Origin: Acephala macrosclerotiorum
Lineage: Eukaryota; Ascomycota; Leotiomycetes; Helotiales; Mollisiaceae
Assembly: GCA_014904845.1 (NCBI GenBank)
Contig: MU119213.1
Coordinates: 434,001-498,000, forward strand
Length of the DNA stretch: 64,000 nt
Direction: 5' to 3'
The notes beneath the pieces are model-generated. The model had not been told where the DNA came from and ran no database searches. It worked only from the letters and a program-made list of their open reading frames with translations. The translations under genes and the position numbers were made by a program. This document shows, piece by piece, positions 24,580-37,166 of the stretch. Each line of letters starts with the position of its first letter. The first letter of the stretch is position 1.

Positions 24580-27500
24580 TCATCCAAAAGTCAAATGTTT
24601 CCTCCCCTTCGGCAGCATATCCTGCTCCAATTTACAACTACCACAATACTCTTGCTGCCACTGTCTTAGGTCATCCAGCCTGACCTTGTCCTTCGCCTTA
24701 GCATCCAAAACCTGCTGCGATTCAACTGCCTTGCCCTTCTTGGTTTTCGGGGTGCTATTTGGAGGCTCCCGTAACAATACCTGCACTTGTCTGCATCGTG
24801 TGTTCTCATCTAGCAGCCAGTTCTCCCACTCTGCTCTCATCATCTCCCTTTCAATACTGTTAACCACCCGCATCGCTATCATGAGATCGTGGCGATAAGA
24901 GCCTAGGTGTTGACGTGTTCTTCGTAATCGTTCAGCTGTTGCTCGAGTTGCTGTTTCTGAGAATGGCACTCCGGCATATTGGTATGGAGAATCTAGATCA
25001 GTGACATTCGAGATGTATCTGAATTGATCATAGCTAAACAACGTGAGTATAAGGCACCTATGAATCGAAGATGCTGTTACCATTTGCTACCAGCCCCTTC
25101 TTGGAGTTCAGTGGGCACAGCCGTCAAAGTATCATCGAGATCCTTCAGGTATATAGCTCTGCTCATCATAGGATTCGGCACAACTCCCATGCGGCTCATA
25201 AACTTAGCGGCACTTCGTTCCGCCCACCACTCAGAGGTATCTCGCGAGGTAAAGAAGGCATTAGTCATCACACTAAGTAACAAGGCTGTAAGAATGACGC
25301 TGTGAGCGCTCGAGATCTTCCACAGAGACCGAAGAACCGCAAAGGTCCACATCATGACTGAGGTTATAGCACTCTCGCCGAAGGAGCCCATAGTCTCGAA
25401 AAGCATATTTGTGAGCGTGCGCTGCTTGATCTGTGGCCGCTTTGACTGTCCGGAGTCGGTAGCTGAAAAGAGCGACACAGATGTTTGCTGCCCAACCATG
25501 CCAAATATGTTGAGTGCTTTCTTCGTTCTGCTTTGTGGTCCTAGCTTACGAACTTGATCCGCGATAACATCTGCCAGGTCTTCAGCATCGAGAGCGGAAT
25601 CGTCTAGGGCTTGTCGTTCAACTAAGCCCTTGGAGAATGTCGGAGTCTTCGACCAGTCAACTTTGGTAAATATTGCCAATTTACACTTGGATTTGGCGAC
25701 ATGGGTGATGACTATCTTCGACACGAGCATGAAATCCTTATGATGCGGTAAATGCCATGGTGTCTTGTAGTCGGTAATGACATAACACACATGGTCGTTC
25801 ATAACATCGATGACTTGATAGTCAACGACGTTCGCTTGTCGTGATCGTCGGAACATATCGACATAATCAATCTGGAATTGAAAGTCTCGGCGCATATGGC
25901 CTCCTTCGAGCGGAGTCCAAGGCCCCTGTGCAATACGTTGAGCCCTACGCTCATGATAGAGGAGCTGGAAAACAGCACTCTTGTCTCCGAACATAACGTG
26001 GAATAGAGCTTTCGGGCTTATTTCAAATTGTCGTTCGACCGCTTTGCGTTGCATACCTTCAGGTTCGTAGATAACTGGTTTCGAGGGCAATTGAAATTTT
26101 GTCACTTCCTTTTTCGCTCTTCCTAGGTGAAGTCCTCGCTCAACATGGATAGTTGTCCTCAGATCCTTATCCTTGCGGCTACGGCCTGTCAGAGTGTTGT
26201 CGTCGATAGGCGTGTTAACCGAAACATCTTCCCAACTTTCCATGCTTGGACTTCGTGTGGGATCGTCGTGCTCCATCTTGATCAGCGCGGTCATGATGTT
26301 CTCAAGAGCTGCAAAAGGTTAGCAAAAAGCGTATCAATTGTCAACACCCAGCCATTGTCAATAAGTGATTTATTCATTGTCACCCTCGAACGTGTGATAT
26401 TTCTCTGTACTTTTTGACAAATGTCGAAACGCGGAAGGGGGAGGTTTGCATACACATAGGTTCATCCGATTGACCTATGTCAACCAGATAGTTCAGCCTC
26501 GATTGTAACAACCTGAGTGGTTCCAGGAAGGTCTTTATCGTAATCCTCGTGAATTGTGTATTGAGGGCATCCTCGCGCAGATGAAGGAAGATGAAGTCGC
26601 AATCTTTCCCTGGCGCGGCAGTAACTTCGCTAATGCTGTTGATATTGACTCCAGAGATCAAGACCAGACCGAGGTGGTGACTGTAGAAATATATATCGTG
26701 CTGTGTAACATAAACTCTGCCAGGAAATTCTTGTTGTTCATTAGGGTTCCACGCGGCTCGGAACACCAGGAGCAGCTTGTCTTCGCGTGGGACGTTTGGA
26801 AACAGGATTCTGAATTGAGCTTCTTGGGTCTTCAGTTCGAGCGGATAGTTACTCGGAAAGACTTCTGGTTTTGTCGCGAATTGACTCTGAAGGCGGGATG
26901 CTTCTACATCGACACTGATCGCTTTACGGTGCATAGCAGATACTGGAGCTGGATTTGCTACAGGATCAGTTGATGTGCTGATTGAGGTTTGGGAAAGGTC
27001 GGGCAGTCCATTGTCAGGTTTACGATTTTCGTCTCCTCCAATATTGGGCGAAGGTAACAGGCTTGGGCTTGGTGGAACAGAGCGACTTGACCCGGATGAT
27101 TTCAGTTCGCCTTTCTCAAGGCGGTTGATATAACCCCAATTGCTGCTTCCCCATACGTTTGCCATGATACTTGATGGCATGCCTCCAGTTGCATCGCTCC
27201 GGCCAATTCCGATTCCTCGCTCTCCACTAGCGATGACAGCTGACTTGCTCAGATTTGTTGGACCTGGGGGGTTCGCAAGAGTAGCTGGAGCTAATGTACT
27301 TGTATGTGTCTCTATGGTTTGGGGCAACTGTTGCTGAGATTTTCCAGCAGCGCCTGAGCCCAGTTGAGAGATAACAGGCGTCGAGTATACTGGTAAAATA
27401 TTATGGCTTGCTGATATCAAGCTCGCGATGCCTCCAGCCGGAGCTGGAGCTGGTACAGGTGGCAGATCTGATTGAGCAATTGTGGCTTTGCGATGGAGAT

Positions 27501-29096
27501 CAAGCTTCTGCATGATTCTGGCTGCATGATCTCTGCTACTTTCGCCCTCTTCTCTAGTCGTAACCGACCGGCGAGGGCTACTGACATCGAAACTGCTTCT
27601 AGAAGCTAGATTGCCCATGTCAGGGCCAGGAATAGGTAGTGTACTAGTCCTGTCAAATCCAGCAGCAGCAAGGTCGTCGCTGCCATGTGCCACGTGGCCG
27701 TCCATCGTCTTGGCTGCGAATTCTGGAATAGATGGCGGAGTAATAGCAAAAGCCGGATCCAGTCCACCAGGATAAGAGTAATTGTCTTTAGCACTAGCCT
27801 CGAGGGCTTTGTTCTTCGCGACCTCGAATGCCTCCAGCCATTCCATCAACTGAACTTGCGTCTCCGCCTGTAAGAGTATGGTCTGGTTCTTGGTCTTTAC
27901 TTCGAAACAAAACCTTCTTTCCTCTTGAACAGCTGGTTTGATGTTGCATAGAAGGACGCCGATCTTCTCGCTTTCTTCGACTCCTCCTGACTGGGCCCCT
28001 TGAACCAGCCAGCCAAATATGCCATTCTTGACATAGAACCATCGCCGCACCCATGATGTTCTTGCAGGCTTACCGGAGATAGTCCTCAGAAACAGCCAGC
28101 CTTGTTTCTCCGAGCGCTCGCGTTCTTTGCCTTGTGACTGAATGTTGACCGTTGAAGGTCCTTTGGAGCCAAGAAACGCAACTGTAGATAAGTTGTAGTC
28201 TTCCAATTCCCGTGAAGGTTTGGATGCTTGGGAGGCAGATTCTGCGATTTCTCGTCTAGCAATCTGCAGTTCGCGCCTGAAAACACTTTCTCCAGCTTCC
28301 ATCTCTTTGCTCCAACCACGTACCCTATCCATCTCACTGCCCCATTTGGCAAAATTGGCCCCACCACTCTCTCTAGACCTTTTCATCTCTCGCCATTGAT
28401 CAAACGACACTCGAACCAAGAGCTTATCGATGGTATAACGGAGCTGAGGGGCAAGCAAACAAAAGTCTAAAGAAGCTTTTAGGTATGCTTTCCGAGTCTC
28501 GTGCACCTGAAATGCATCTTCTCGTAGAGATGACGGCTCTTTGGTCTTCGACTGGCTCACATATCTTGCCAGAGTATTGTCGAAGGTCTTTTGCGATTGT
28601 TCGAGGTATCTGCGCGCGTCCTTGAAATTTCTAAGCTCTCCTGCCATGAACGATTTCACAGGCTCGACAATATTGGTGTCCATTTTCTTGACGCCCATAA
28701 TAAATTGTGAGCACCACTCTCTAGAGCCCTCACCAAATCTCTTCATTGCCAATAAAGTATAGTCATGATCGAGAACCGCTTCGGACACATTCGCAGGTGG
28801 AACCGATCGCAGAAGAAATGAGTTGAACGTCTCCTCGAGAGACGAGACATCATGAACTAGTTTCGAAATCGACTTGATGTAGGCATCGAGCCATCTTTCG
28901 ATTATCTCGACTTGGTCCGAGAAGTGTACAGCAGTTGAGCGAAAGCTGGGAGAATCGAGAGCCGCCTCTGCGCAACATCAGTATGTGTTCCTTTTGGTTC
29001 TTCCTCTATAATCAAAGTACCTTTCAATCCCACTGGGATCAGCGACAAGGGCCGGCCAACTTGATGTAATGGAAGCTGAGCAACGACCTCGGACAT
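24580..29096 (-). CDS. SIP3: SIP3/LAM3-type BAR-PH-VASt protein (membrane-contact sterol transfer)
   Basis: Four exons: 29096-29021, 28967-26454, 26308-25081, 25033-24580; total 4272 nt, 1423 aa. Introns are 53, 145 and 47 bp; the third exon uses the GTATGC donor at 26453, which restores DEPMSLENIMTALIKMEH. Domain order: BAR-like helices (about 15-290, with FSDQVEIIERWLDAYIKS), PH (about 308-415, GWLFLRTISGKPARTSWVRR), a disordered linker, a GRAM-like segment (about 740-830), the VASt/StART-like domain (about 955-1120), and one hydrophobic segment near 1197 (VILTALLLSVM). This is the architecture of yeast Sip3/Lam3, an ER protein at ER-plasma-membrane contacts that carries sterol. The C-terminal tail (DQFRYISNVTDLDSPYQYAG) is encoded by the last exon. 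No damage is seen. Confidence 0.9.
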
Positions 29097-31998
29097 ATTG
29101 AGGACCAGCTACCAGTATGAGCGAGCACTAAGTCGAGGCTATCATCGCTGTTGATTTCGACACATTCTTCCCAAAGTACGAGCCAGTGACTGCACTAACT
29201 TTCTCCGATATTGGTGACTGAGGCAGCCACAATCTCTTAGCCTTACTCTCCTTCAATTCTTTAGCAGCCTTTTAGCGTTATCTTTCGCTCTCTTTTTGTT
29301 CCATATTGTAAGTTGTGTCTGTTTATTTCTTCCCGATTTAATATATTATTTGGTTTTCCTCTATCTTTTTATTTCGCTGGAGATTCAACATCGCTCTTCT
29401 GGTAAACTTGGCTGATCGGATGAAGCACCTCCTCAGCCTTGCAGATATCGATAGCCCCGCGGATACGAGACATCATCGGTCGACAGAGGCCTGAAGGGTT
29501 CCACCAGGGACTCTTGAACATCTCCTCGGGCACATGCTTCTAGTGAAGACTTGATCGTCGAGTATTATTTCTAACTGCTTGGAACAACTACTTGAGGCAC
29601 GAGTAGGAAACCCGATGAGCTCTTTCGGCGGAGACTCGGGATGTGGCACCAAATTAGGAAGCACACGCCGGTCAACACCAACTTGTTTTGAACATCACAT
29701 ACATTACAGCTAGGCTGGAAGCAGTCAAATTCCCATTTAAGGTTCAGCAAACTCCTGTCCAATCCTCTCGGATCATCATACGTTGTGGAGCCCAAGTACC
29801 GGAGCCAATTTATGTCTGCCGGCATGGGGGTTCCCTAAATTCTGAAATGGTGCCTTTTTACCAACTTACATATCTGGAGATCTCGTCTGATATCGTCGTC
29901 ATCCAGAAGCTCTCTGCGAAGCGTCTCCCATGTCAACAAGTTTCAACGCGTGTTCAAGAAATGAGAACGCATGGAAGCATCGTCCCCATTCGGGTATTAG
30001 GATGCGAACTCAGCAATTTGTCAGACTTAAAGTTCAGAAGAGTCAGAGAAGTACGTTTGGCCACAGTGAGCGAATTGCAGCTGCAACATTGGCAAAGGGC
30101 TCCCATATGCTCGGATCACTCCGGCTCAAAACCCTAATCAATTCCAGCATACCGAATTGACGAAGGAGAGTACTCGTGACTATATACCCAGTTTTGCCTG
30201 GCCTCTCTTCAAATCGAACTCAGTGTTTTGATCCGCAATCTCCAAAACACTCTTGCCAACTTTACCACCTACCTATTTCGTCGCAAAGACCCCTATGCCT
30301 GCAGATACGCATAATCTCTGCCAAGATGTCCAAGGGTAGGATCGAGCTGCAGCAAGCCCTTGGCAGTGTCAAACTTCTCTACAAGGTTCACGGTATGGCC
30401 AGAGATGTTTAGCCAGTGCAGCATACCACCCCTCTACATTTATCCCTCGGAAGAAAGCTGCTTCTAATGTCCAATAGAAGTAATTGAACATTCCATCCAA
30501 ATTCTCTCGGTGGAGTCAATGACAGTCACTTGATTCTGATAGAAATAAGATCACACGCGTGGGAATTTTACTAGGAAAAGCCCGTCAAATACAATCTGGT
30601 ATTTGATTGAGGCAGATCTGAATAAACTGCTATCAAGGGACTGAGGTTTCAAGGCACAAATCCCTGAGGATGTGCACACAGTCGAGATTTAATTCCCCGA
30701 GTTATATTGCTTCTGCAGGTGAAGCACCACGAGAGCGAGGCATGCCTATAGAAGTTATTAATCAACCCCACGATTGACCTGGTTCGGAAACATCACCACC
30801 AGAATGCGCTTTCTCAAGTCAAGCTGAATTGTCCAGATATCACTATGGCCATCAATGTCTCACCTCCTTTGGGGCAAGAAGTGTCACCCCGGCGGCCACC
30901 ATCTCGGTATACCTCTATGCTCTGCCAAAGCTAGCAAATGATATAATGCAATTATTTCTCAAATCATTATTTCGTGCTGGAGTGGAGTCTGGACGGGGAG
31001 GAGGGGAGCCGGGGCCGAGGTATGGCGTTGCAGTTGTGCCCGAGTTGGTTACGCCTTCGACTGGGGCTGGACCACCTGAGAGTGACGATCGTTCTTCAAT
31101 CCTTGCGAGCAGACGCCGAGTCTGGCATCGCTGAGTCGCTGCGGAGTGAGCTCGACGATCTCGATGAATACTGTAGTCAAAGACCAGGTTCATAAATCTA
31201 CACTTCTCCTCCTGCATCTGAGATTACAGTATCACACGGATTACGGTCCGACGAATGGATTCAAAGTTTTATAGGTGCTGTTCTGTCGTCGCCGCCGATG
31301 CCCTCCCTGATCGATATCGACAGGGAGTACAGAGGCGTCTCGTGCGTCCACTAAGAGGACACGCACATGGTCACGGTGGGCGTAGATTCTGATGCTTTTA
31401 CTAGGAACATGGGATTCGCCCAACGCTTATGGATGTATTACAGAGCCATAAGTTCGTGAATGATACTGGGTACTGTATATACTGGCGACGAAACATCCGG
31501 GACATTCCGCGCAATAGAGTAATCCCCCGGATGGATACCTTCTCCACACTTCAGCGCGCAAAAAGCAATTGGCCTTAGCTTTGGTGAACCATGCCCTCTG
31601 TGACCGCACTTGCCTGCCCTCGTTGACCAACGCTTTTCGTTCCTTTCTTCCTTCTTCAACCTCATCAACGACAGTCGCATCCTCTCGCAACACCTGCACG
31701 CCGTGATCCACGCTTGAACGTCTACACGAAATTCACGAAAATTCACGACAACGATTACGAGTGTCGAAACGATTGTGCCTTATCCACTCATCCGAGATCG
31801 CCGCCCACGCTGAGTTAGAACATTGCGACAGGTCCGAATTTGCGGTTCTTGGAGCCTTTGTCGGCGTTTTCTACGAATCTGCAGCGCACTGCGAGGCAAT
31901 GATGATTGCGGGTGTCAAAGTGAGGTAGCCGTCTCGTTTTCCGTTTGCTTGGAGCAGAAATAGAGAGTACATCACGATCTCAGTCAGCGACGACGAAA
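29097..31998. other. 2.9-kb divergent intergenic region
   Basis: This is the shared upstream region of the SIP3-like gene (-) and the Zn2Cys6 gene (+). Near the SIP3-like start is a T-rich stretch (about 29270-29370) that could be its promoter. The 250 bp before 31999 look like the 5' leader of the regulator. No gene is supported in between. Confidence 0.5.
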
Positions 31999-34900
31999 AT
32001 GACCTCGAGCCAGGCGCACGTCAATTTCCAAGTGCCAGATGCGTCGGAGTTCCAGGACCCCACGACAGCTGCGTCAATCCACACAGATCCCCTCGACCTC
32101 GAGCAGTTTATGATGGACAATAGCCACCATGCGAGCGGCTCGCTAATCCACACTACCCCGCCACAATTCGCAGACTTCTCTTTCAACAATTACAACGTCG
32201 CAGACGATGGAATGCACGGTGACGCAAAGTTGGAGAACACAGCAGATTCGTATACCCTCTCGGGTCGCAACGGGGTCCCAGATCACAGAGGTTCAATTGC
32301 CTCTATACACCCAGAGCTTCGGCAAGACCATCGGCACTCGATAACTTCAATGCCGGGGGATCACCGAGCCTCTATCACATCAATTCCTGGAGGGCCTCGA
32401 ACCAGTTTCAGTGGCCCTGTTGGACAAGGAGGGAATACAAGCGTGGATGGTTCGGAAGATGCAAGCCCTTCCAGCAATCGTACTGGTATGGATGGTGGAT
32501 ATGACGAGTTTGGGCTAAATAATGGGAGCGCAGTCGACGGGAGCGATTTGGGTACTCGAACAAAAGAAGACAAGGGCGATTCCAACCCGCCATGGAGCGA
32601 ATTGAAGACCAAAGCAGGCAAGGAGAGGAAAAGATTACCATTAGCCTGCATTGCCTGCCGGCGAAAGAAGATACGATGCTCGGGAGAAAAGCCTGCTTGC
32701 AAGCATTGTCTCCGGTCACGGATACCATGCGTTTACAAGGTCACCACTCGCAAAGCTGCACCCAGAACGGACTATATGGCTATGCTCGACAAAAGATTAC
32801 GAAGAATGGAAGAGAGAATCATCAAGATTGTGCCTAAGGAAGAGCAGGATGGTACTGTAGTATCAGTCACAAGAGCTGCCGTGAAGCCAGCAATCCCAGG
32901 GACGATTCCTGTCAAAAGCGCAGCTGGCAAGAAACGAGCAGCTGATGAAGCTTTTGCTCAGGAGCTAGATAACTGGTCAAAGTCAACCTCGCACCCTAAC
33001 CTGGAAGGTGGCTCTAAGCCGACCACTGTGATGCTGCAAGAGCAGGAAGAGAGCAAGTTATTGTTAGAAGGTGCAGAGGCGCTTCCTTCGAAGGAGCTCC
33101 AAGAGCATTTGTCAGAGATTTTCTTTGAGAATGTCTATGGTCAGACATATCATCTTCTTCATAAGCCGAGCTTTATGAGAAAGTTGAGGTAAGTCGTCGA
33201 ATTCCAAGTCTTGATCACTGAATTGATTGTGTTCCAGAGCGGGTACGGTCCCTCCAGTATTGATACTTGCAGTTTGCGCGGTTTCTGCACGCTTCTCTAT
33301 GCATCCGAAGCTCAACACGACGCCCGCTTTCTTAAGGGGCGAAGAATGGGCGTGCGAAGCTCGCAGAATCGTCACGAGCAGGTATGACTGGCCTAATATA
33401 ACAATCCTGACATGTCTCTTGATACTCGGCCTTCACGAATTTGGTACTTGCCAAGGAGGACGAAGCTGGGCGTTTGGTGGCCATGCAGTTCGGATGGCAT
33501 ATGCATTGCAACTACATAAGGATCTCGATTATGATCCCTTGAAACGTAATGGCACGGCAGAGCTCAGTTTCATCGACCGCGAAATCCGGCGGAGGACTAT
33601 GTGGGCATGCTTTCTCATGGACAGATTTATGTCTGCTGGAGTCGATCGACCGCCCTTCGTCAAGGAAGATAATATCAAAGTGCAACTTCCGATCAAGGAG
33701 AAATACTTTCAGCTAGACATGCCCGGACCGACAGAAAACCTGAAGGGCGAAGTTCCCCATCCATTATCGCCTGGCGCCGGTCAGCTCTCAGATGCGAGAG
33801 AAAACATGGGGGTAGCTGCTTTCATGGTCCGTACCATTGCTCTATGGGGTCGAATTATCAACTATCTCAATCTCGGAGGCAGCGACGAGGATCCTCATCC
33901 GATGTGGCAACCTGACTCAGTGTATACCAATTTATCAAGACAGACTGAAGCTCTCAACGAGACCCTTCCGGATTCCTTGAAGTACAATACGGAGAATCTC
34001 CACACCCATGAAACAGAGGGTCTTGCCAATCAATTTCTCTTCCTCCACATATCCATTCAGCAGAACATCTTGTTCATGAATAGGTTTCCGCTTCCAGGAC
34101 AGAAAGGAGAATCTGGAAACCGGCTTTCATCAGACGTACCCAAAGAATTCGTTACGAAAGCAGGAGCCAAGGCGTTCGAAGCTGCCAATAAAATATCAGA
34201 TTTACTGCACAATGGCGAATCTCATTTCATTACTGCTCCCTTTACGGGGTACTGCGCATTTCTTGCAAGCACGGTCCATGTGTTCGGTGTCTTCTCAAAT
34301 AACCCTGCTATGGAAACTGCGTCCAAGAAGAATCTAGGAATCAACGTCAAATACCTGTCGAAGATGAAGAGGTACTGGGGCATGTTTCATTTCATGGCAG
34401 AAAACCTTAAGGAGATGTACAGGACATGTGCAGACGCTGCCAGGCAAGGAGCTTCCGCAAACACGACACAATCACCGTCAAATGTTTTCCAGTACGGTGA
34501 TTGGTTTGATCGTTACCCGCACGGAGTATCTCAATCAGATTTTGAAGACCCAGCCACCATTACTGTCAAGAAGGAGAAAGGAGATGATGCAGTTCTCAGC
34601 GAAAAATCAGGACTACACACAGTCGAGCAATTTTTTGATACGTTGGACCCCGCGATGACACCACCCGAACGAGATGCAGCTACCAAAGGTGGAAAGCGAA
34701 AGGCTAAGAAGGGCCAACCTTCCCGCCATGAGCAACTTGCACCAGTGAACACGAATGTCCCAGACATGAATCACGGACCCGGGATGCAAATGCAGCAGAA
34801 CAACCATCATGTTCCTCAAGGATACAGTCAAATTAGCCCAACAACACCTGTAAGTATGTACAATCAACATCAACCCTATTACGGCCACGAGGTTCTACTT

Positions 34901-35212
34901 CCACCACACCAGCAAGGAATGATGCCACAACTCGATCGCCAACTTGTCTTCGGGGCGTACGCCGGCATGGATCCATCTTCTCTCAGCTCTCAGAACATGC
35001 TCGATAGCACAAATGCTTGGGATATGCAGATGGGTGGCGTGTCTGGACTTGTAACGGAGCCTTCTGCTCAATGGTTCATGCCATTCAATATGGAACCTCC
35101 TGATCTTGGTCACGATCAAGATATCTTCAACACTATGGGCGGTACCTATGCTTTGGGAGGAATGCAAGTTGATAATGGCGGGCACATGGGTGGTCATGGA
35201 GGCGGTAATTAG
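31999..35212 (+). CDS. Zn2Cys6 transcription factor with fungal-specific regulatory domain
   Basis: Two exons, 31999-33188 and 33238-35212 (49-bp GTAAGT...CAG intron); total 3165 nt, 1054 aa. ATG 31999 is the first in-frame ATG (MTSSQAHVNFQVP). The zinc cluster spans residues 217-244, CIACRRKKIRCSGEKPAC then KHCLRSRIPC, spacing C-X2-C-X6-C-X6-C-X2-C-X6-C, followed by a basic linker and a short coiled coil (MLDKRLRRMEERI). After the intron comes the fungal-specific middle domain: GGRSWAFGGHAVRMAYALQL, EIRRRTMWACFLMDRFMSAG and VDRPPFVKEDNI. The C-terminus is Gln/His/Met/Gly-rich. Such proteins bind CGG-type sites as dimers in the nucleus. The target pathway cannot be told from sequence or neighbours. 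Confidence 0.93.
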
Positions 35213-37166
35213 GGTTATATTGCACTGGGATGGTGTTCAGGGAAGGAGGATAAATCTATGGGATACCACTGAGGGATGCCTTTTGTGTACATATTCTGGA
35301 GTCAGGGCGGACCATCGGATGAGTAGGGTCATGTGCATGACAATTGAGGATTTTCGAAACGACAGTATACATCCAACATCCCGGCCTTCCACAGTATCTC
35401 TTGTTCTTTCAATCATTACCCCTTCTCCTCTCCATTGGCAAGTGTCATAGATACTGTACTCGATCTTCAGACCGCCGTACTCAGGGGTTCTAGTTTGGTG
35501 ATATCAAGCGTGTGCCAATTTACGATGCTTCGAAATCTCCATTTCAGCGTTGGTTCTGTTGGAAAATGACACGAGCTGATGGGATACAGGATTTGAATCC
35601 TCACCGAGACGGAGGCGAGATGGAGATATTCCCAATTGACTTGACATAGGTCCTTCGTTAGAAGGATTTCAAGGTGGAAGACACTGTTCAAAGTATCCAG
35701 GCCAGGCTTAAGAAGGAAGCAAATCGTTTCCGACGTTCGTCAAAATCAAGATTCAATTACAACGTTCTACGTAGGTATTGCCGCCTCATATGTTTGTCCT
35801 CTTAGCTCATGTGGGACAAAAAGAACTACCAGTTTTCTTGCAAGAAAGCACACAATACTCTTCTAGGACTCTCTAGAGTATGGATTCAAGTTCTCATCCA
35901 ATGCAGCAGTGTCAGCTACATTATGCACAGAAACGGATTCCCTTTCACACTCGCACGTCGCCACGAATGCCATCTTTTCAGCGCCGAGGACACACGAAGC
36001 AAACTACGCTCAAACATCGGAAGATATGACTTGACGTAAGTGTGGGTACAATATTAGTGTGGTGGTCACGTGTGGTACTAGGCCGGATTAGGACTAGCGC
36101 AGCCTGCGCCAGAGTTGAGGTTATATCTTTCAACTTTTGCGCGTTTATTAGTTCTATAACTTATAATCAATCAACGAATTATTCAATTTATCTGTCTATT
36201 TCATTTCTGGCCTATTACTAGTAATAGGTATCCCTGGTGATACCAACAGTAAGAAATTTGTTTCTCATCCGATTTCCTTGGGGATCTGATGCACCCAATA
36301 TGCAAATCGTTAACTCGGCTTGTTTAGACTGCGGTATCTTTCAGAATGATGGCGTGGCTTTGAGCACTCGCGTGAAATTAGCGATGGCCACCAAAGTAAG
36401 GGGAAGCCTCTGCATAGGTTCATGAGCTTAATCAATCCTCACAACAACCCAACATCATCCAGGCGCGAAGGCGAAACTCGTCATTATATTATTCAATAAC
36501 TCTTTGCAACTCTTTCATGATTGTGGCGCTGGATAGCCTCGACGCGGAGTCCACTTCCTCCAATTGCAATCCCCTCCATTACTCGAGCAGGGCAACCTCA
36601 ACACACAGCTCCCTCAGCTCCACACAAGCACGGACAAGCTTCCGTCCCCTGCTTTCCCTTCTTGCATGCATACTACATACGGGCCATCCCCGGGCAACAA
36701 ACGCGCTGACTTCTAACTGGTGGGGATGGAGAAAGTGACATCCTAATGTTTAGAGTTGGCATGGCTTTTTGAGGGATTTTTGTTTCTGCAATCTCACGAT
36801 GCGCGATTTTGGCCTCCTCGAATCTGGTCTCGAGGATAAGAACCACTACATTCCTGATTCTATTTCATTATGCCCAGGAAATCTCGTGGCAGGTGCCAAA
36901 AGCCAATGTGGATATCAAAACTGTCAGATCTGGCAGGCTGGCCGCGGCTTTCTGTCCCAAAATCCTGGGTATGGATATGAAATCCGCAGTTGGCGCGAAC
37001 GGCGACGAAACTGGGTAGGGAGGAAGCTTCCCTCATAAAAGCACATGTCCCTTGCAGTCTTTTCACATGTCCTGTTTTCTTGCGAATTTTCTGCTCCTTG
37101 CCTGCCTCTTGTGAAGCAGTGTGCTCGAATTTTTTCTACTCAATTGTGCCAAAAAGCTCTAACACA
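35213..37166. other. Intergenic region upstream of the potassium transporter
   Basis: It contains the 3' flank of the regulator and about 1.9 kb before the transporter start. No convincing gene is present. The stretch around 36170-36230 is AT-rich. Confidence 0.5.

Noticed and set aside
35580..35610. Possible tRNA T-arm (GATTCAAATCC on the minus strand)
   Set aside because: T-stem pairing fails at two positions, and there is no A box at the right distance.
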